Assembly: GCA_944324395.1 (NCBI GenBank)
Contig: CALUWC010000001.1
Coordinates: forward strand, 62,001-126,000
Length of the DNA stretch: 64,000 nt
Origin: Candidatus Gastranaerophilales bacterium
GTDB lineage: Bacteria; Cyanobacteriota; Vampirovibrionia; Gastranaerophilales; Gastranaerophilaceae
Direction: 5' to 3'
Shown here: piece after piece, positions 9,298 through 17,561 of the stretch
Position numbering within the stretch: the stretch's first letter is position 1
How the letters are laid out: the number at the start of each line of letters is the position of its first letter
Notes under the pieces: generated by a model
Databases searched by the model: none
Seen by the model: the letters and a program-made list of their open reading frames with translations, nothing else
What the model was told of the DNA's origin: nothing
Position numbers and translations under genes: made by a program

Positions 9298-10913
9298 TGA
9301 AAAAGATTTTTAATGTATTTTTAATAGCTTCTGTATTGGCTGTAAGTACAACATATTCTATAGCAAAGGATAAAAGTGTTACTCCTGATTTAGACAGACT
9401 TGCTCAAAAAGAAGCAAAGAAGCAGACAAAATTATCTAAAAAAGCTCAAAAAGAAGCTGAAAAGCAAGCTGAGAAACAGGATAAACTTGCTAAAAAAAAT
9501 AAAGATGACAAAGTTCATATAGTTGAACCGGAAGAAGTTAAAGTTAATCATAAGAAAGAAATTAAAAAGCGTATTTTTACTGAAAAATCAAAGGTAAAAT
9601 CTTCAAAAGAAGCAGAAGGTATGTATGAAACGAAATTCCCTGTGATTAACAGTAAGATAGAATATGCAGATATGAACGGTGAGGTTTCGCTTGAAGATTG
9701 TATTAAACTTGCAATAACTCATCACCCGGCAATTATGTCAGCAATCAGTAATGCTGAAATTTACAAATCACGTATCGGGCAGGCCTGGTCAAATTATTTC
9801 CCTACTCTAACAGCCGGAGTCAGTTATTCAAGAAATGATATGTTCAATACTATGGGCACAAATTTCTCAAGAATGATGGCTTCAAAGTATGATATGTATT
9901 ATGTTCCTACGGTTTCTGCCAATATGCTTTTGTTTGACTTTGGAAAAACTAAAGCTTATGCGGATTCTGCAAAAAGGACTTACGAATCAACAAGGTATGA
10001 TGCAGAAACAAGTATTGAAACCGTAATATATAATGTAAAAGTTGCATATTATAATTTAGTTTTTGCCAAAATTCAAAAATCTGTATATGAAGAAACAGTC
10101 CAGGATTTTGAATTGCAATTGAAACAGGCAAGAGCATATTATGATATCGGTAAAAAAGCAAAAATTGATGTTACATATGCAGAATATAACCTGGGTAACG
10201 CTAATTTGAACTTAATCAAAGCAAAAAATACACTGGAACTTGCGTCTGTTGAACTTGCTAACGCTGTCGGTATTCCGGAATTAGCTGATGTAATTTTAAA
10301 AGACAGTTTGAATACAAAATTGTATGATGTTAACTTCCCGGATTTGATAAAAGTTGCGGAATCAACAAGACCGTCTTTGCTTGCAGCAAAGAAAAGAATG
10401 GATGCTGCTGAATTAAATGTAAGAAGTGCTAAAAGATCATTTACTCCGGATATCAGTGCATTTGGATCATACAATTACGGCGGAAGAAAAATAAATGCTG
10501 ATTACGGATACCAATTCGGGGTTCAGCTTCAGTATTCAGCTTTGAATTTAATGTTGCTAAAAAAACAGGTTGACGAAGCTAATGCAACTTACAAAAAATA
10601 TGTAGCTGATTATGAGCAGACAAGGCAAGACGTTTATCTGGAAGTTAAAAGTGCATATATAAATCTTATGAATTCCCAGGATAGTATTGCTGTTGCAAAA
10701 CTTGCTCTGCAACAGGCAAAAGAGCAACATTATCAAGCAACCAGACGTTATCAGGTTGGTTTAGAAGATGCTATTGTATTAAAGGATTCAGAAAATACTT
10801 ATTTGAATGCACAATTGAGTTATTATTCTACAGTATTGCAGTATAATATCAATGCTGCTGAATTGGAACGTGTAATCGGAGCCCCGATAAAGCAAACCGA
10901 TAAAGAATTGTAA
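9297..10913 (+). CDS. TolC-family outer membrane efflux protein
   Basis: This 538-residue protein starts with a signal peptide (residues 1-23) and ends with two outer-membrane-efflux repeats (about 125-330 and 340-530; for example SLEDCIKLAITHHPAIMSAI and VYLEVKSAYINLMNSQDSIA). It forms the trimeric exit duct for the upstream pump. The ATG overlaps the pump's stop by one base, completing a three-gene operon. A roughly 90-residue insertion rich in Lys, Glu and Gln (about residues 30-105) separates the signal peptide from the first OEP repeat; this is unusual for TolC proteins. No terminator is obvious before gtrA. Confidence 0.92.
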   Translation: MKKIFNVFLIASVLAVSTTYSIAKDKSVTPDLDRLAQKEAKKQTKLSKKAQKEAEKQAEKQDKLAKKNKDDKVHIVEPEEVKVNHKKEIKKRIFTEKSKVKSSKEAEGMYETKFPVINSKIEYADMNGEVSLEDCIKLAITHHPAIMSAISNAEIYKSRIGQAWSNYFPTLTAGVSYSRNDMFNTMGTNFSRMMASKYDMYYVPTVSANMLLFDFGKTKAYADSAKRTYESTRYDAETSIETVIYNVKVAYYNLVFAKIQKSVYEETVQDFELQLKQARAYYDIGKKAKIDVTYAEYNLGNANLNLIKAKNTLELASVELANAVGIPELADVILKDSLNTKLYDVNFPDLIKVAESTRPSLLAAKKRMDAAELNVRSAKRSFTPDISAFGSYNYGGRKINADYGYQFGVQLQYSALNLMLLKKQVDEANATYKKYVADYEQTRQDVYLEVKSAYINLMNSQDSIAVAKLALQQAKEQHYQATRRYQVGLEDAIVLKDSENTYLNAQLSYYSTVLQYNINAAELERVIGAPIKQTDKEL

Positions 10914-10926
10914 TAACAATTTAATG

Positions 10927-10935
10927 TGCTAAACT
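10927..10935 (+). promoter_or_regulatory. Extended -10 (TGC-TAAACT) placing the start at the gtrA ATG
   Basis: TG, one base, then TAAACT at 10930-10935 ends exactly 6 nt before the ATG at 10942. No Shine-Dalgarno sequence is present. The predicted start of transcription coincides with the start codon. Confidence 0.45.
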
Positions 10936-10941
10936 TGTTTT

Positions 10942-11364
10942 ATGGAAGTTTTAAAACGTTTATATGAATTATGGTGCAAAATTCCTGATAAAATAAGATT
11001 TTTATTTATCGGCGGAGTGAATGCCGCAATTTCTTATGTAATATTTGCAATAGCAGTTTATTTAATCGGTCAGGAGTATTATCAATTTTGCGTAATTATA
11101 CAGTGGACTCTGTCTTCTGTGTTTTCTTATTTTAATCAGAAATTTTTTGTTTTCTGTACAAAAGGCAACTACTTGAAAGAATACTTGAAATGTTGTTCAA
11201 CCTGGGCTGTAAGCTACTTTATAAATGTTATTATTTTGGAGCTGCTTGTAAGGTTTGCGATTAAGAATGTTTATATTTCACAATTCATATCAATCTTTTT
11301 GGTATCGGTTGTTACCTATGTTTTATTTAAGTACTTTGCGTTTAGAGTTAAAAAAAGTGATTAA
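10942..11364 (+). CDS. GtrA-like membrane protein
   Basis: This 140-residue protein has four predicted membrane helices and the GtrA pattern: FLFIGGVNAAISYVIFA at the start, SYFNQKFFVF after TM2 and FKYFAFR at the C-terminus. Family members are thought to help move lipid-linked sugars across the inner membrane, often for surface glycan decoration. No glycosyltransferase partner is adjacent, so the substrate is unknown. It follows the efflux operon by 28 nt and lacks a Shine-Dalgarno site; a -10-like element lies directly before the ATG. Confidence 0.82.
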   Translation: MEVLKRLYELWCKIPDKIRFLFIGGVNAAISYVIFAIAVYLIGQEYYQFCVIIQWTLSSVFSYFNQKFFVFCTKGNYLKEYLKCCSTWAVSYFINVIILELLVRFAIKNVYISQFISIFLVSVVTYVLFKYFAFRVKKSD

Positions 11365-11366
11365 AT

Positions 11367-12260
11367 TTATCTTATAGTATTCCAAAAGTATCGTTTTAAT
11401 TTATCAAATCCGGACATGTTATCAATATTTTTGTTACCTTTGACTGTGGTAATATTGTATTCTTCCGGCTGAATGGTTCTTGTATATTTTGTATCAGTTG
11501 GTCCAAATAGCATTACATATCCGGGTTTATACCCTTGCGGAATTTCCAAAAATTCACACAAGTCAGGAAATACTTTTAGACAAATTTGAGCAAATCCGCA
11601 CCATAAAGTACCTACACCAAGGCTCTGAGCATACAGTTCAAAATAGCTTAGGGCAATTATGGGGTCTTCATTTGCGCAAGGTGCGTTGATAGGAACCGAC
11701 ACTACAATCATATGTGGTGCTTTTCTAAAGATAACATCATCGCCGTTTAAGAATGCGCTTTTGTATTTTTCAAATTTTTTTGTTATGGCATTAAAAGTTC
11801 TAGTGAGAAATAGTGATTTTATTTTATTGTTTGTTCTGTTTCTAAATCTGTCCATAACTTCAATGTCATCAATAATAGATATATGAAGTTTATGGAAATT
11901 GCAGCCTGTCGGAGAATATTTAAACATATCTTTTAATTTTTGCATTATTTCAGGTGATAAGTTTTCGTGTTTGTAGTGTCTGAAACTTTTTCTAGATTTG
12001 ATAAGATTTAGCATTTTATCAGATTCCGGGAAATTATTGCAATTTTCGGAATTTTCAGGATTTTTTCCAAGGATTGATATTGCTCCGGCCGGGCAAATGG
12101 CTAAACAATGCTGGCATTTTATACAACGAGATTCGTCCTCTTGTGATATTGATGGATGTTTGTCTGAATTTAGATGTATAATTTGTGCAATGCAGTCTTT
12201 TTCGCATAGTCCGCAATGAATGCATTTGTTTTTATCAACCTGAAAATTAATTTCGCTCAT
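11367..12260 (-). CDS. Nitroreductase with N-terminal 2x[4Fe-4S] ferredoxin domain
   Basis: This 297-residue protein joins a bacterial ferredoxin module (CIHCGLCEKDC near residues 12-22 and CIKCQHCLAICP near 42-53) to an FMN nitroreductase fold (SRKSFRHYKHENLS through SLGVGTLWCGF). Such fusions pass electrons from the clusters to FMN to reduce nitro compounds or related substrates in the cytoplasm. The reading frame stays open upstream through the tRNA-Ser gene, but the ATG at 12258-12260 with AAGGAG spaced correctly is the real start. It converges on gtrA with a 2-nt gap. The specific substrate is not predictable. Confidence 0.88.
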   Translation of the reverse strand: MSEINFQVDKNKCIHCGLCEKDCIAQIIHLNSDKHPSISQEDESRCIKCQHCLAICPAGAISILGKNPENSENCNNFPESDKMLNLIKSRKSFRHYKHENLSPEIMQKLKDMFKYSPTGCNFHKLHISIIDDIEVMDRFRNRTNNKIKSLFLTRTFNAITKKFEKYKSAFLNGDDVIFRKAPHMIVVSVPINAPCANEDPIIALSYFELYAQSLGVGTLWCGFAQICLKVFPDLCEFLEIPQGYKPGYVMLFGPTDTKYTRTIQPEEYNITTVKGNKNIDNMSGFDKLKRYFWNTIR

Positions 12261-12346
12261 TTTATTCTCCTTAAGTACCACTGTAGTATAAATAATATCA
12301 TTTAAATTTAAAATTAAAATAGTGAGTGTAAAAACTAAATGTCTAC

Positions 12347-12374
12347 TTGACAATTGATATTGAGTTGATAGAAT
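12347..12374 (+). promoter_or_regulatory. Promoter of tRNA-Ser
   Basis: TTGACA (12347-12352) and TAGAAT (12369-12374) are separated by 16 nt, about 24 nt before the tRNA 5' end. This is a good sigma-70 promoter match. Confidence 0.65.
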
Positions 12375-12397
12375 AAAGATACGACAAACAATTGTCT

Positions 12398-12487
12398 GGA
12401 GGAGTGCCAGAGCGGTTGATTGGAGCGGTCTTGAAAACCGTCGTACGTGCGAGCGTACCGTGGGTTCGAATCCCACCTCCTCCTCCA
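12398..12487 (+). tRNA. tRNA-Ser (anticodon UGA), CCA encoded
   Basis: This is a 90-nt type II tRNA. The acceptor arm GGAGGAG pairs with CTCCTCC, the anticodon stem CGGTC/ACCG carries loop CTTGAAA with anticodon TGA, and a long variable arm (GTACGTGCGAGCGTAC) is present as expected for serine. The T arm is GTGGG-TTCGAAT-CCCAC, and the 3' end includes CCA. The base before CCA reads T in this alignment, whereas serine tRNAs usually carry G there; a different acceptor alignment should be checked. Confidence 0.93.
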
Positions 12488-12490
12488 CTT

Positions 12491-12531
12491 AAAAAGCCCG
12501 AACCATAAAGGTTTCTGGCTTTTGATTTTTT
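12491..12531 (+). terminator. Terminator after tRNA-Ser
   Basis: An imperfect hairpin pairs AAAAGCC/GGCTTTT with inner AACC/GGTT, followed by a T-rich stretch directly after the tRNA. Confidence 0.6.
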
Positions 12532-12747
12532 GAGCTATTGTTGTTATGTTGTTACAATTAAATGTATTAAACCAGACATTTCAATCCTGTACGGTTAAAA
12601 TGATTTAACCCAGTAAAGTGGCTGTATTTTTATGTCCGATTTGCTTGGATGTAAATTTTTAAATTAAATTAAGTAGCAAAAATATTTTTTAGCGGTTTTT
12701 AGTTATGTTAGAATTAGTATGTATTAAATAAGATATAAATTATTAAT

Positions 12748-13479
12748 ATGCTATATATAGATAACAGATTTAATGTATCTGATAAAAATATTAGAACAGT
12801 TTCTTCTTCCGGGAAAATTAAAAAAACTGTTTCTGTTTCGGCTCCGTTAAAATCACTTTCAGAGTCCGGGTATATTGATAATTTGAAATTTAAAGCTCAT
12901 ATAAAGAGTGTATATGATGATATTTGTAATAAAATTGATTTGAATGAGCAAATTAGACCCAAATTGGAATTTGATACCATGGGAGCCGGAGCAGCTGGAG
13001 GATTTGACAATTTAGAGGGTAAAATTTATTTTGATGATAAGTTTTTAAAACAGCTTTCAGACAAGACTATTGTTTTTGCGATAAGACATGAGCTTCAGCA
13101 TGTAAAACAATTTCATAACATGGTAAGAATGCTCGGAATAGAAAAATTTGAGAAACTAATGGCTTGCAAAGATGAAAATTGTACGGAAAATAAATCTCTT
13201 AATTTTGAAAAAATCAATATTGAATACTATAGCAAAGTTGAGCAGGTACTTGGTAAAATAAATAAAGACTCTCCGGAAGGTGTTCTGACTCAAAAATATA
13301 TTGATGCATATAAAAAATATCCTGATTTAATCAAGCTTTGGAAAAGGACAGATATATGTATGCTTAAAAAGATATGCATTTTTGCACATGAAGTGATCTG
13401 TAACTACAAATTTAATTTTTTGGAAATTGATGCTAATAAAGCTGCAAAAATCTTTTTGAAGACTTTTAAAAATTTGTAG
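12748..13479 (+). CDS. Hypothetical protein with HExxH zinc-protease-like motif
   Basis: This 243-residue protein contains RHELQHVKQF around residues 113-122, a HExxH signature, and EIDAN at 226-230, a spacing and form (ExDA) that matches the third zinc ligand of gluzincin-type metallopeptidases. A Gly/Ala-rich segment (GAGAAGGFDN) and a predicted beta hairpin (GKIYFDD) precede the motif helix, as in many minimal zinc peptidases. There is no signal peptide or membrane segment. It is the first gene of a small accessory block after tRNA-Ser. No Shine-Dalgarno is seen; TATAAA or TAAATT lies 6-8 nt before the ATG. Protease activity is an inference; I do not recognise a named family. Confidence 0.6.
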   Translation: MLYIDNRFNVSDKNIRTVSSSGKIKKTVSVSAPLKSLSESGYIDNLKFKAHIKSVYDDICNKIDLNEQIRPKLEFDTMGAGAAGGFDNLEGKIYFDDKFLKQLSDKTIVFAIRHELQHVKQFHNMVRMLGIEKFEKLMACKDENCTENKSLNFEKINIEYYSKVEQVLGKINKDSPEGVLTQKYIDAYKKYPDLIKLWKRTDICMLKKICIFAHEVICNYKFNFLEIDANKAAKIFLKTFKNL

Positions 13480-13702
13480 GGTGTGACCATTGCAGTATTG
13501 ATATCAATTTGTTTTGTTCCCTTTTTACCGCACATTTATATGTAATTTTTGAGCCAAGAGATTATCTTGATCAGGAGTGACTTCCTGAAAATTAAAATAT
13601 GGATTCTGGATTATATTATTTGTGTTTACTGAATTATATCCATTTCTTACTGGCAAAACGTTTTTATCTTTATTTTAGTATATATTGACTTATATATTGA
13701 TA

Positions 13703-14343
13703 TTATAATTTTTGAAAAATTTTTATTTTGTCTTCAATATCTGTGTTTAAAATTTTTAAAATTTTTCTGATGATAGTTTCTCTTCCGAATTTGTTTTCTT
13801 TTGTAAATAGAATTTCTGTACCAGCCCAGTCTATAAATGTTAATTTTTGTATGTTATTGTTTATTCTTTCTGCAATTTCAAGTCCAAAGTTTGAGATTTT
13901 AATTTCTGATTTGTTATTATTGATAACCCCTTCATAGCAATCAATCTTGCTTTCGCAAATAGGTTGATATTCCGCTTTTTTAAGGGAAAACCCTGCATTT
14001 TCTAATAAATCGGGATCTTCAAGAAATTTTTTGTAACTTTCTGCTTCGTTTATTAAAGTTTCGGCATTTTGGGTTAAATCTGAGCCTGCTGACCTTTCCT
14101 GAAATTGATTTCCTTTTAACCGTATGCTGACGCTTTTCAAAGTTTTTCCTGCGATTTCCGGGTGCATTGTAAAATTATCAAAGGGATAGGAGTTTAAAGC
14201 CTGTTTAACTTCAGATGTTTGTGTTTTTTGATTTCTCTTTTTATGTGCAAAATAAACTGTTTACATTTTTCTTCGCCATAAATATTTTGTAATAAATTCT
14301 CATTAGAGCGGAATGAGATTGAGGATATAGAGTAATTTTTCAT
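13703..14343 (-). pseudogene. Hypothetical gene split by one-base frameshift in an A-tract
   Basis: The 154-codon frame at 13703-14167 has no convincing start of its own. Upstream, an ATG at 14341-14343 with a good AGGAG site opens a frame that runs 44 codons and then stops. Adding one A to the six-A run (T6 on the plus strand at 14224-14229) fuses both parts into a 213-residue protein. The product is soluble, with an N-terminal SISFRSNE motif and no recognised domain. Either this is a decayed gene, a sequencing deletion, or a gene relying on slippage at the A-run. The next gene upstream shows the same lesion type. Confidence 0.6.
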
Positions 14344-14405
14344 GTGGCTCCTTTTAAATTCATGTATGTTGATATCTTATTTTAATAATGGTTATTTTTA
14401 TTGTT

Positions 14406-14959
14406 CTACCCGAATAAATTTTTTAATTCTTCAGCTGTTTTTTCAATTTGCATTGCTTTTTGCTGTTTTGTATAAGCTCTGGTAGCCATGGTAGAGTTTT
14501 GTTTATCCAAATTATGTGCAATTTCTCCGGCTAATCGTAGTTTTAATTCATCTCCATAGAATGAAGCTAAATTGTTTGATATGCTGTAAAATTCTTCATT
14601 TGTTACAGAATAGTGAATTTTATAGATATCATCTTGCCCGTTTCTTTTAATATGTGTACATAAAGTTTTTGAATTTTTGCCGTCAATATACGGTGTTAAT
14701 CCGTATTCATTTGTATCCAAAACTTCTATAATATCTTTATTGTTCTCAGATTCTACAAAAACTTGTTTCCCGTCGTATGTTACTTTGCTTTTGAGTTTGT
14801 CTATCGGTTTTGCTATATCGTTCATAAATATTCGTTTGGCTCTATCGGTATCCGAGTATGAATAAATTTTTTCTGCTATTTTTTTGAAGCATTATCTTTT
14901 AATTTTAAAGCCATTCCGAAACTTTGTGTTTTTGTATTTTGGATATTTGTGATATTCAT
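14406..14959 (-). pseudogene. Hypothetical gene split by one-base frameshift in an A-tract
   Basis: The 139-codon frame 14406-14825 continues an upstream start (ATG 14957-14959, AGGAAG ribosome site) only if one A is added to a seven-A run (T7 on the plus strand, 14879-14885). As written, that upstream frame stops right after the run (AAAAAATAG). The restored protein would be 184 residues, beginning MNITNIQNTK and containing SFGMALKLKD, then a beta-rich middle and a C-terminal helix rich in Lys, Gln and Glu. No family is recognised. It sits 62 nt upstream of the other frameshifted gene in the same orientation. Confidence 0.6.
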
Positions 14960-14986
14960 TTATTACTTCCTATGTTTTGTTAATAT

Positions 14987-14995
14987 TGTTATAAT
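14987..14995 (+). promoter_or_regulatory. Extended -10 (TGT-TATAAT) before the kinase-like gene
   Basis: A perfect extended -10 ends 8 nt before the ATG at 15004. No Shine-Dalgarno site is present, so the transcript would have almost no leader. Confidence 0.5.
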
Positions 14996-15003
14996 ACTGA
15001 AAA

Positions 15004-15663
15004 ATGTATTATTTTGTTAGTCCGGTAATAAAATTTTACACAAAATTTGTATATTGGCTGCTAATAGCAAATTTTTCATTTATGTGTTTTATAATTTGTA
15101 TGTATATATCTCATCAAATAATATCTCCTGTTTCTTTTAATGCATCAAAAACTGTTCCGCTTGTAAAGGCTTTACAAAACCTTCAAACAAATCCGGATGA
15201 TACAAAAACTGTTGATATTTTTATAAAAGAACTTTCTAAAAATAAAACACTGTTGCAGCAGCCGGTTAAAAAGTACATAGGGAAGGGCAGTGCGGCTATT
15301 GTTTTTGAAACTCCTGAAGGAAATGTTTTAAAACTTACTCTGGGAAATCATTTCCCTATGAATAGACCAGTTGAAAGTTTCGATGTTCCTGTATATGAGC
15401 ATTCTAAGAGTGGGAAAGTCCACTGTTATATAGAGGAAAAGTTGTATCAACATGGTCTTTGCGACGCTTTTGTTGAAGAAGTTAAAACAAGTATCAGAAA
15501 AAAGGGGTATCGTACTTTTGATATTTATGACGGTGATGTATTTCAGATTGGATTTTCAAAAGAAGGTAAACTTTACCTTTTAGATCCGGAGTGTGCAAAA
15601 TACAAAACAATATTCCATGCTTTTTTTGACAAAATAAAAAGATTGTTTTGGAAGTTAAAGTAA
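15004..15663 (+). CDS. Membrane-anchored mini kinase-like protein
   Basis: This 219-residue protein has one N-terminal membrane segment (about residues 13-38) and a soluble part resembling a compressed protein-kinase fold. GKGSAAIVF (93-101) looks like the glycine-rich loop, with VLKLT (108-112) supplying a VAIK-type lysine. DIYDGDVFQIG (173-183) stands where a catalytic loop with Asp and Asn would be, and LYLLDPE (190-196) resembles the DFG-like metal-binding strand. At this length it may be degenerate or a small-molecule kinase relative. No clear Shine-Dalgarno site is present. The kinase link is a pattern judgement that structure prediction could test. Confidence 0.5.
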   Translation: MYYFVSPVIKFYTKFVYWLLIANFSFMCFIICMYISHQIISPVSFNASKTVPLVKALQNLQTNPDDTKTVDIFIKELSKNKTLLQQPVKKYIGKGSAAIVFETPEGNVLKLTLGNHFPMNRPVESFDVPVYEHSKSGKVHCYIEEKLYQHGLCDAFVEEVKTSIRKKGYRTFDIYDGDVFQIGFSKEGKLYLLDPECAKYKTIFHAFFDKIKRLFWKLK

Positions 15664-15689
15664 AAAGGGCTTTAGATAAAGCCCTTTTT
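15662..15689. terminator. Bidirectional terminator
   Basis: AAAAAGGGCTTTA pairs perfectly with TAAAGCCCTTTTT around a 2-nt core. The A-run and T-run serve both converging genes. Confidence 0.88.
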
Positions 15690-15695
15690 AATGGT

Positions 15696-16811
15696 TTAAA
15701 ATAATTTTGGAATAAATCTGTATTTAACTTTTTCAACGTATTTCTGATATTCAGGGTCTTTAATCAGATGTCGTTCTTCAGTGATTGCTCTCAGATAATA
15801 TATATATACCCAGGCCAGAGTTGCAATTGTTATAATTATTTTGGTAATAATTGAATACTGACTCATTAAGAACAGAGGTATGGTTGTTAAAATAATATAG
15901 CAAATTTGCATTGTGTAATCAGGGTGTCTGATTATATTGTATGGAAATCCTGTTACAATTCCTCTATTTGTCAGGTTTCCAACCTTTGTGCCAAGTCTTA
16001 ATACTGCGATTAAGCTTACAAAATTAACTAAAATAATCAGCAGATTTAATATCGCAAGTATGATTTGATTGTTAACAGGCAATAGAGAATCCGGTGTAAC
16101 TTCTATAAATTTATTTGTCAAAATAGTTATCGGGTAATAGCAGGCAATACAGCTTAAAACCCCAAGCGGAGTTGTATCGGCTGATTTAATTTTATTTTTG
16201 AAAAATTCGGTTTCTGTCAGGTAACTTACTGCATATACAAGCATAGATAGTCCAACTATAAATTTCAGCCACATATCACCTGTGTCAATTATGAATTGTA
16301 CAAATCCGGTTAATAAATTACCGCCGTTTGATGAGTCCTGCAAATATTGAACGAAAAATGTTTTAATAAAATCTATATCATATCCGGGACTTACAAAGTA
16401 TTTGTTAAATATTGCACTCAAACAATTGAACCCGAAAAATGATTTTATAAATAAAATCATAAATGCCTGTTTTTCATGTTCTGTAGGTTCAATATTTTTT
16501 AAAAATTCTTCAGTTGTTTCGTTTTTTCTGAATTGTCTTTTTATATATTCAACTATTGCAAGATTTCTGGATTCTAATATTGATTTAGGTTTGAATATGA
16601 AAAATACAACCGGAGCAATAATTATGTATGCCAGATAGTATATTATGAAAAACGAAATATAATCCATCCAGGATTCCTGAATAGTTTCATAAAACAAAGG
16701 GCTAAGTGATAAAATAGATAATAACACTCCGTAAATTAGTATTGATGAACAGTAATGTTTCAAAATGTCTTTTGTAGTTACTTCTCTTTCATTATTAAAA
16801 TTCTCTTCCAT
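15696..16811 (-). CDS. Integral membrane methyltransferase-like protein (ICMT/PEMT family)
   Basis: This 371-residue protein has about eight to nine membrane helices. Its C-terminus matches the isoprenylcysteine/phospholipid methyltransferase family: PYNIIRHPDYTMQICYII (SAM-site RHP motif), then EERHLIKDPEYQKYVEKV and a final YRFIPKLF. These enzymes methylate lipid or prenyl substrates at the membrane using S-adenosylmethionine. The N-terminal roughly 200 residues, with extra helices and a cytoplasmic KRQFRKNETTEEFLKNIEPT segment, are longer than usual. The ATG has an upstream GAGGAGAATATG context. The substrate is unknown. Confidence 0.75.
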   Translation of the reverse strand: MEENFNNEREVTTKDILKHYCSSILIYGVLLSILSLSPLFYETIQESWMDYISFFIIYYLAYIIIAPVVFFIFKPKSILESRNLAIVEYIKRQFRKNETTEEFLKNIEPTEHEKQAFMILFIKSFFGFNCLSAIFNKYFVSPGYDIDFIKTFFVQYLQDSSNGGNLLTGFVQFIIDTGDMWLKFIVGLSMLVYAVSYLTETEFFKNKIKSADTTPLGVLSCIACYYPITILTNKFIEVTPDSLLPVNNQIILAILNLLIILVNFVSLIAVLRLGTKVGNLTNRGIVTGFPYNIIRHPDYTMQICYIILTTIPLFLMSQYSIITKIIITIATLAWVYIYYLRAITEERHLIKDPEYQKYVEKVKYRFIPKLF

Positions 16812-16860
16812 ATTCTCCTCGCATAAATAAATCTAAAATCCCTGTCTATTATAGCATAGA

Positions 16861-16889
16861 TTGTTTAAATGAACAAATTATGCTATAAT
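16861..16889 (+). promoter_or_regulatory. Promoter of the zinc-ribbon/pseudopilin gene
   Basis: TTGTTT (16861-16866), 17 nt, then an extended TGC-TATAAT (-10 at 16884-16889) lies 34 nt before the preferred ATG. Confidence 0.6.
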
Positions 16890-16923
16890 ATATATGTTTA
16901 AATATTATCAGGAGTTTGTTAGT

Positions 16924-17547
16924 ATGAAATGCTCAAAATGCGGAAGTGAAATAGAGAATAATTCTAAAATTTGTCCTAACTGTAATGCTAAAGTAAATAC
17001 GGATAAATTTCCGGTGTGGGTAATAGTATTACTGATTTTATTTTGCAGCGGATTTTTTGTTATCCCGGTAATCGGCTTAGTTGCAGCATTGACAATTCCA
17101 TCGCTTGTTGTTTCTACTGATAATGCCAAAGCAAGAGCTGTTATAAAAAAAGAATATGCACAGTTTAATCAGGCATTACTGATGGGTAAAGCCATATCAG
17201 ATAAAGAATATATTCAAACGGAAGATATTCTGGAAAAATACCTTCTTGAACATTTGAATTTGAAGAAGGTTGATGGCGATATGTTAATACTGGCAGATGA
17301 TACGGAGTTTAATTTTACAAAAATTTCAGACACCTGTTCTCCAGCTCCAACATCAGGTGAATATTCCTCCAAAACTGCTTGTGCAAAATTTTTGTTTGAC
17401 GTTAACGGTTTTGATAAAGGTTTAAATAAAAAGCCTGTTTCTGTTCGTAAGTTGAACGACAGGTTTGTATTATTGTTATATTCTGATAAAATTGTACCTG
17501 AGTCAGGTTCTATTGAAGATAAAGTATTAAATAATATATCTGATTAG
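16924..17547 (+). CDS. Zinc-ribbon protein with pseudopilin-like segment
   Basis: This 207-residue protein starts with a four-Cys zinc ribbon (C3, C6, C17, C20; KCSKCG and CPNCNAK), then one membrane helix (about 31-58) that ends GLVAALTIPSLVVSTDNAKA, close to the pseudopilin segment AAMTIPALITRY seen in the gene at 34653. The C-terminal domain has CAKFLFDVNGF and a late FVLLLYSD strand, a pattern shared with pseudopilin globular domains in this window. A prepilin cleavage motif is absent; the zinc ribbon replaces it. AGGAG 9 nt before the ATG at 16924 selects this start over one 30 nt upstream. Function is unknown, possibly a membrane relative of the secretion/pilus machinery. Confidence 0.65.
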   Translation: MKCSKCGSEIENNSKICPNCNAKVNTDKFPVWVIVLLILFCSGFFVIPVIGLVAALTIPSLVVSTDNAKARAVIKKEYAQFNQALLMGKAISDKEYIQTEDILEKYLLEHLNLKKVDGDMLILADDTEFNFTKISDTCSPAPTSGEYSSKTACAKFLFDVNGFDKGLNKKPVSVRKLNDRFVLLLYSDKIVPESGSIEDKVLNNISD

Positions 17548-17561
17548 AGAAAGAAGGGAAT

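Noticed and set aside
12261-12488. N-terminal extension of the nitroreductase frame across tRNA-Ser (MEEEVGFEPTV...)
   Set aside because: It is the antisense reading of the tRNA gene, a well-known artefact, and the internal ATG at 12260 has a proper ribosome site.
14224-14229. Programmed -1 ribosomal frameshift at the A-run
   Set aside because: Codon phasing (ATC AAA AAA CAC) does not give a classical X XXY YYZ heptamer and no downstream stem is evident; simple deletion or transcriptional slippage fits better.
12398-15663. Integrated element using tRNA-Ser as attachment site
   Set aside because: I found no integrase and no repeat of the tRNA 3' end downstream, so integration remains only a positional suggestion.
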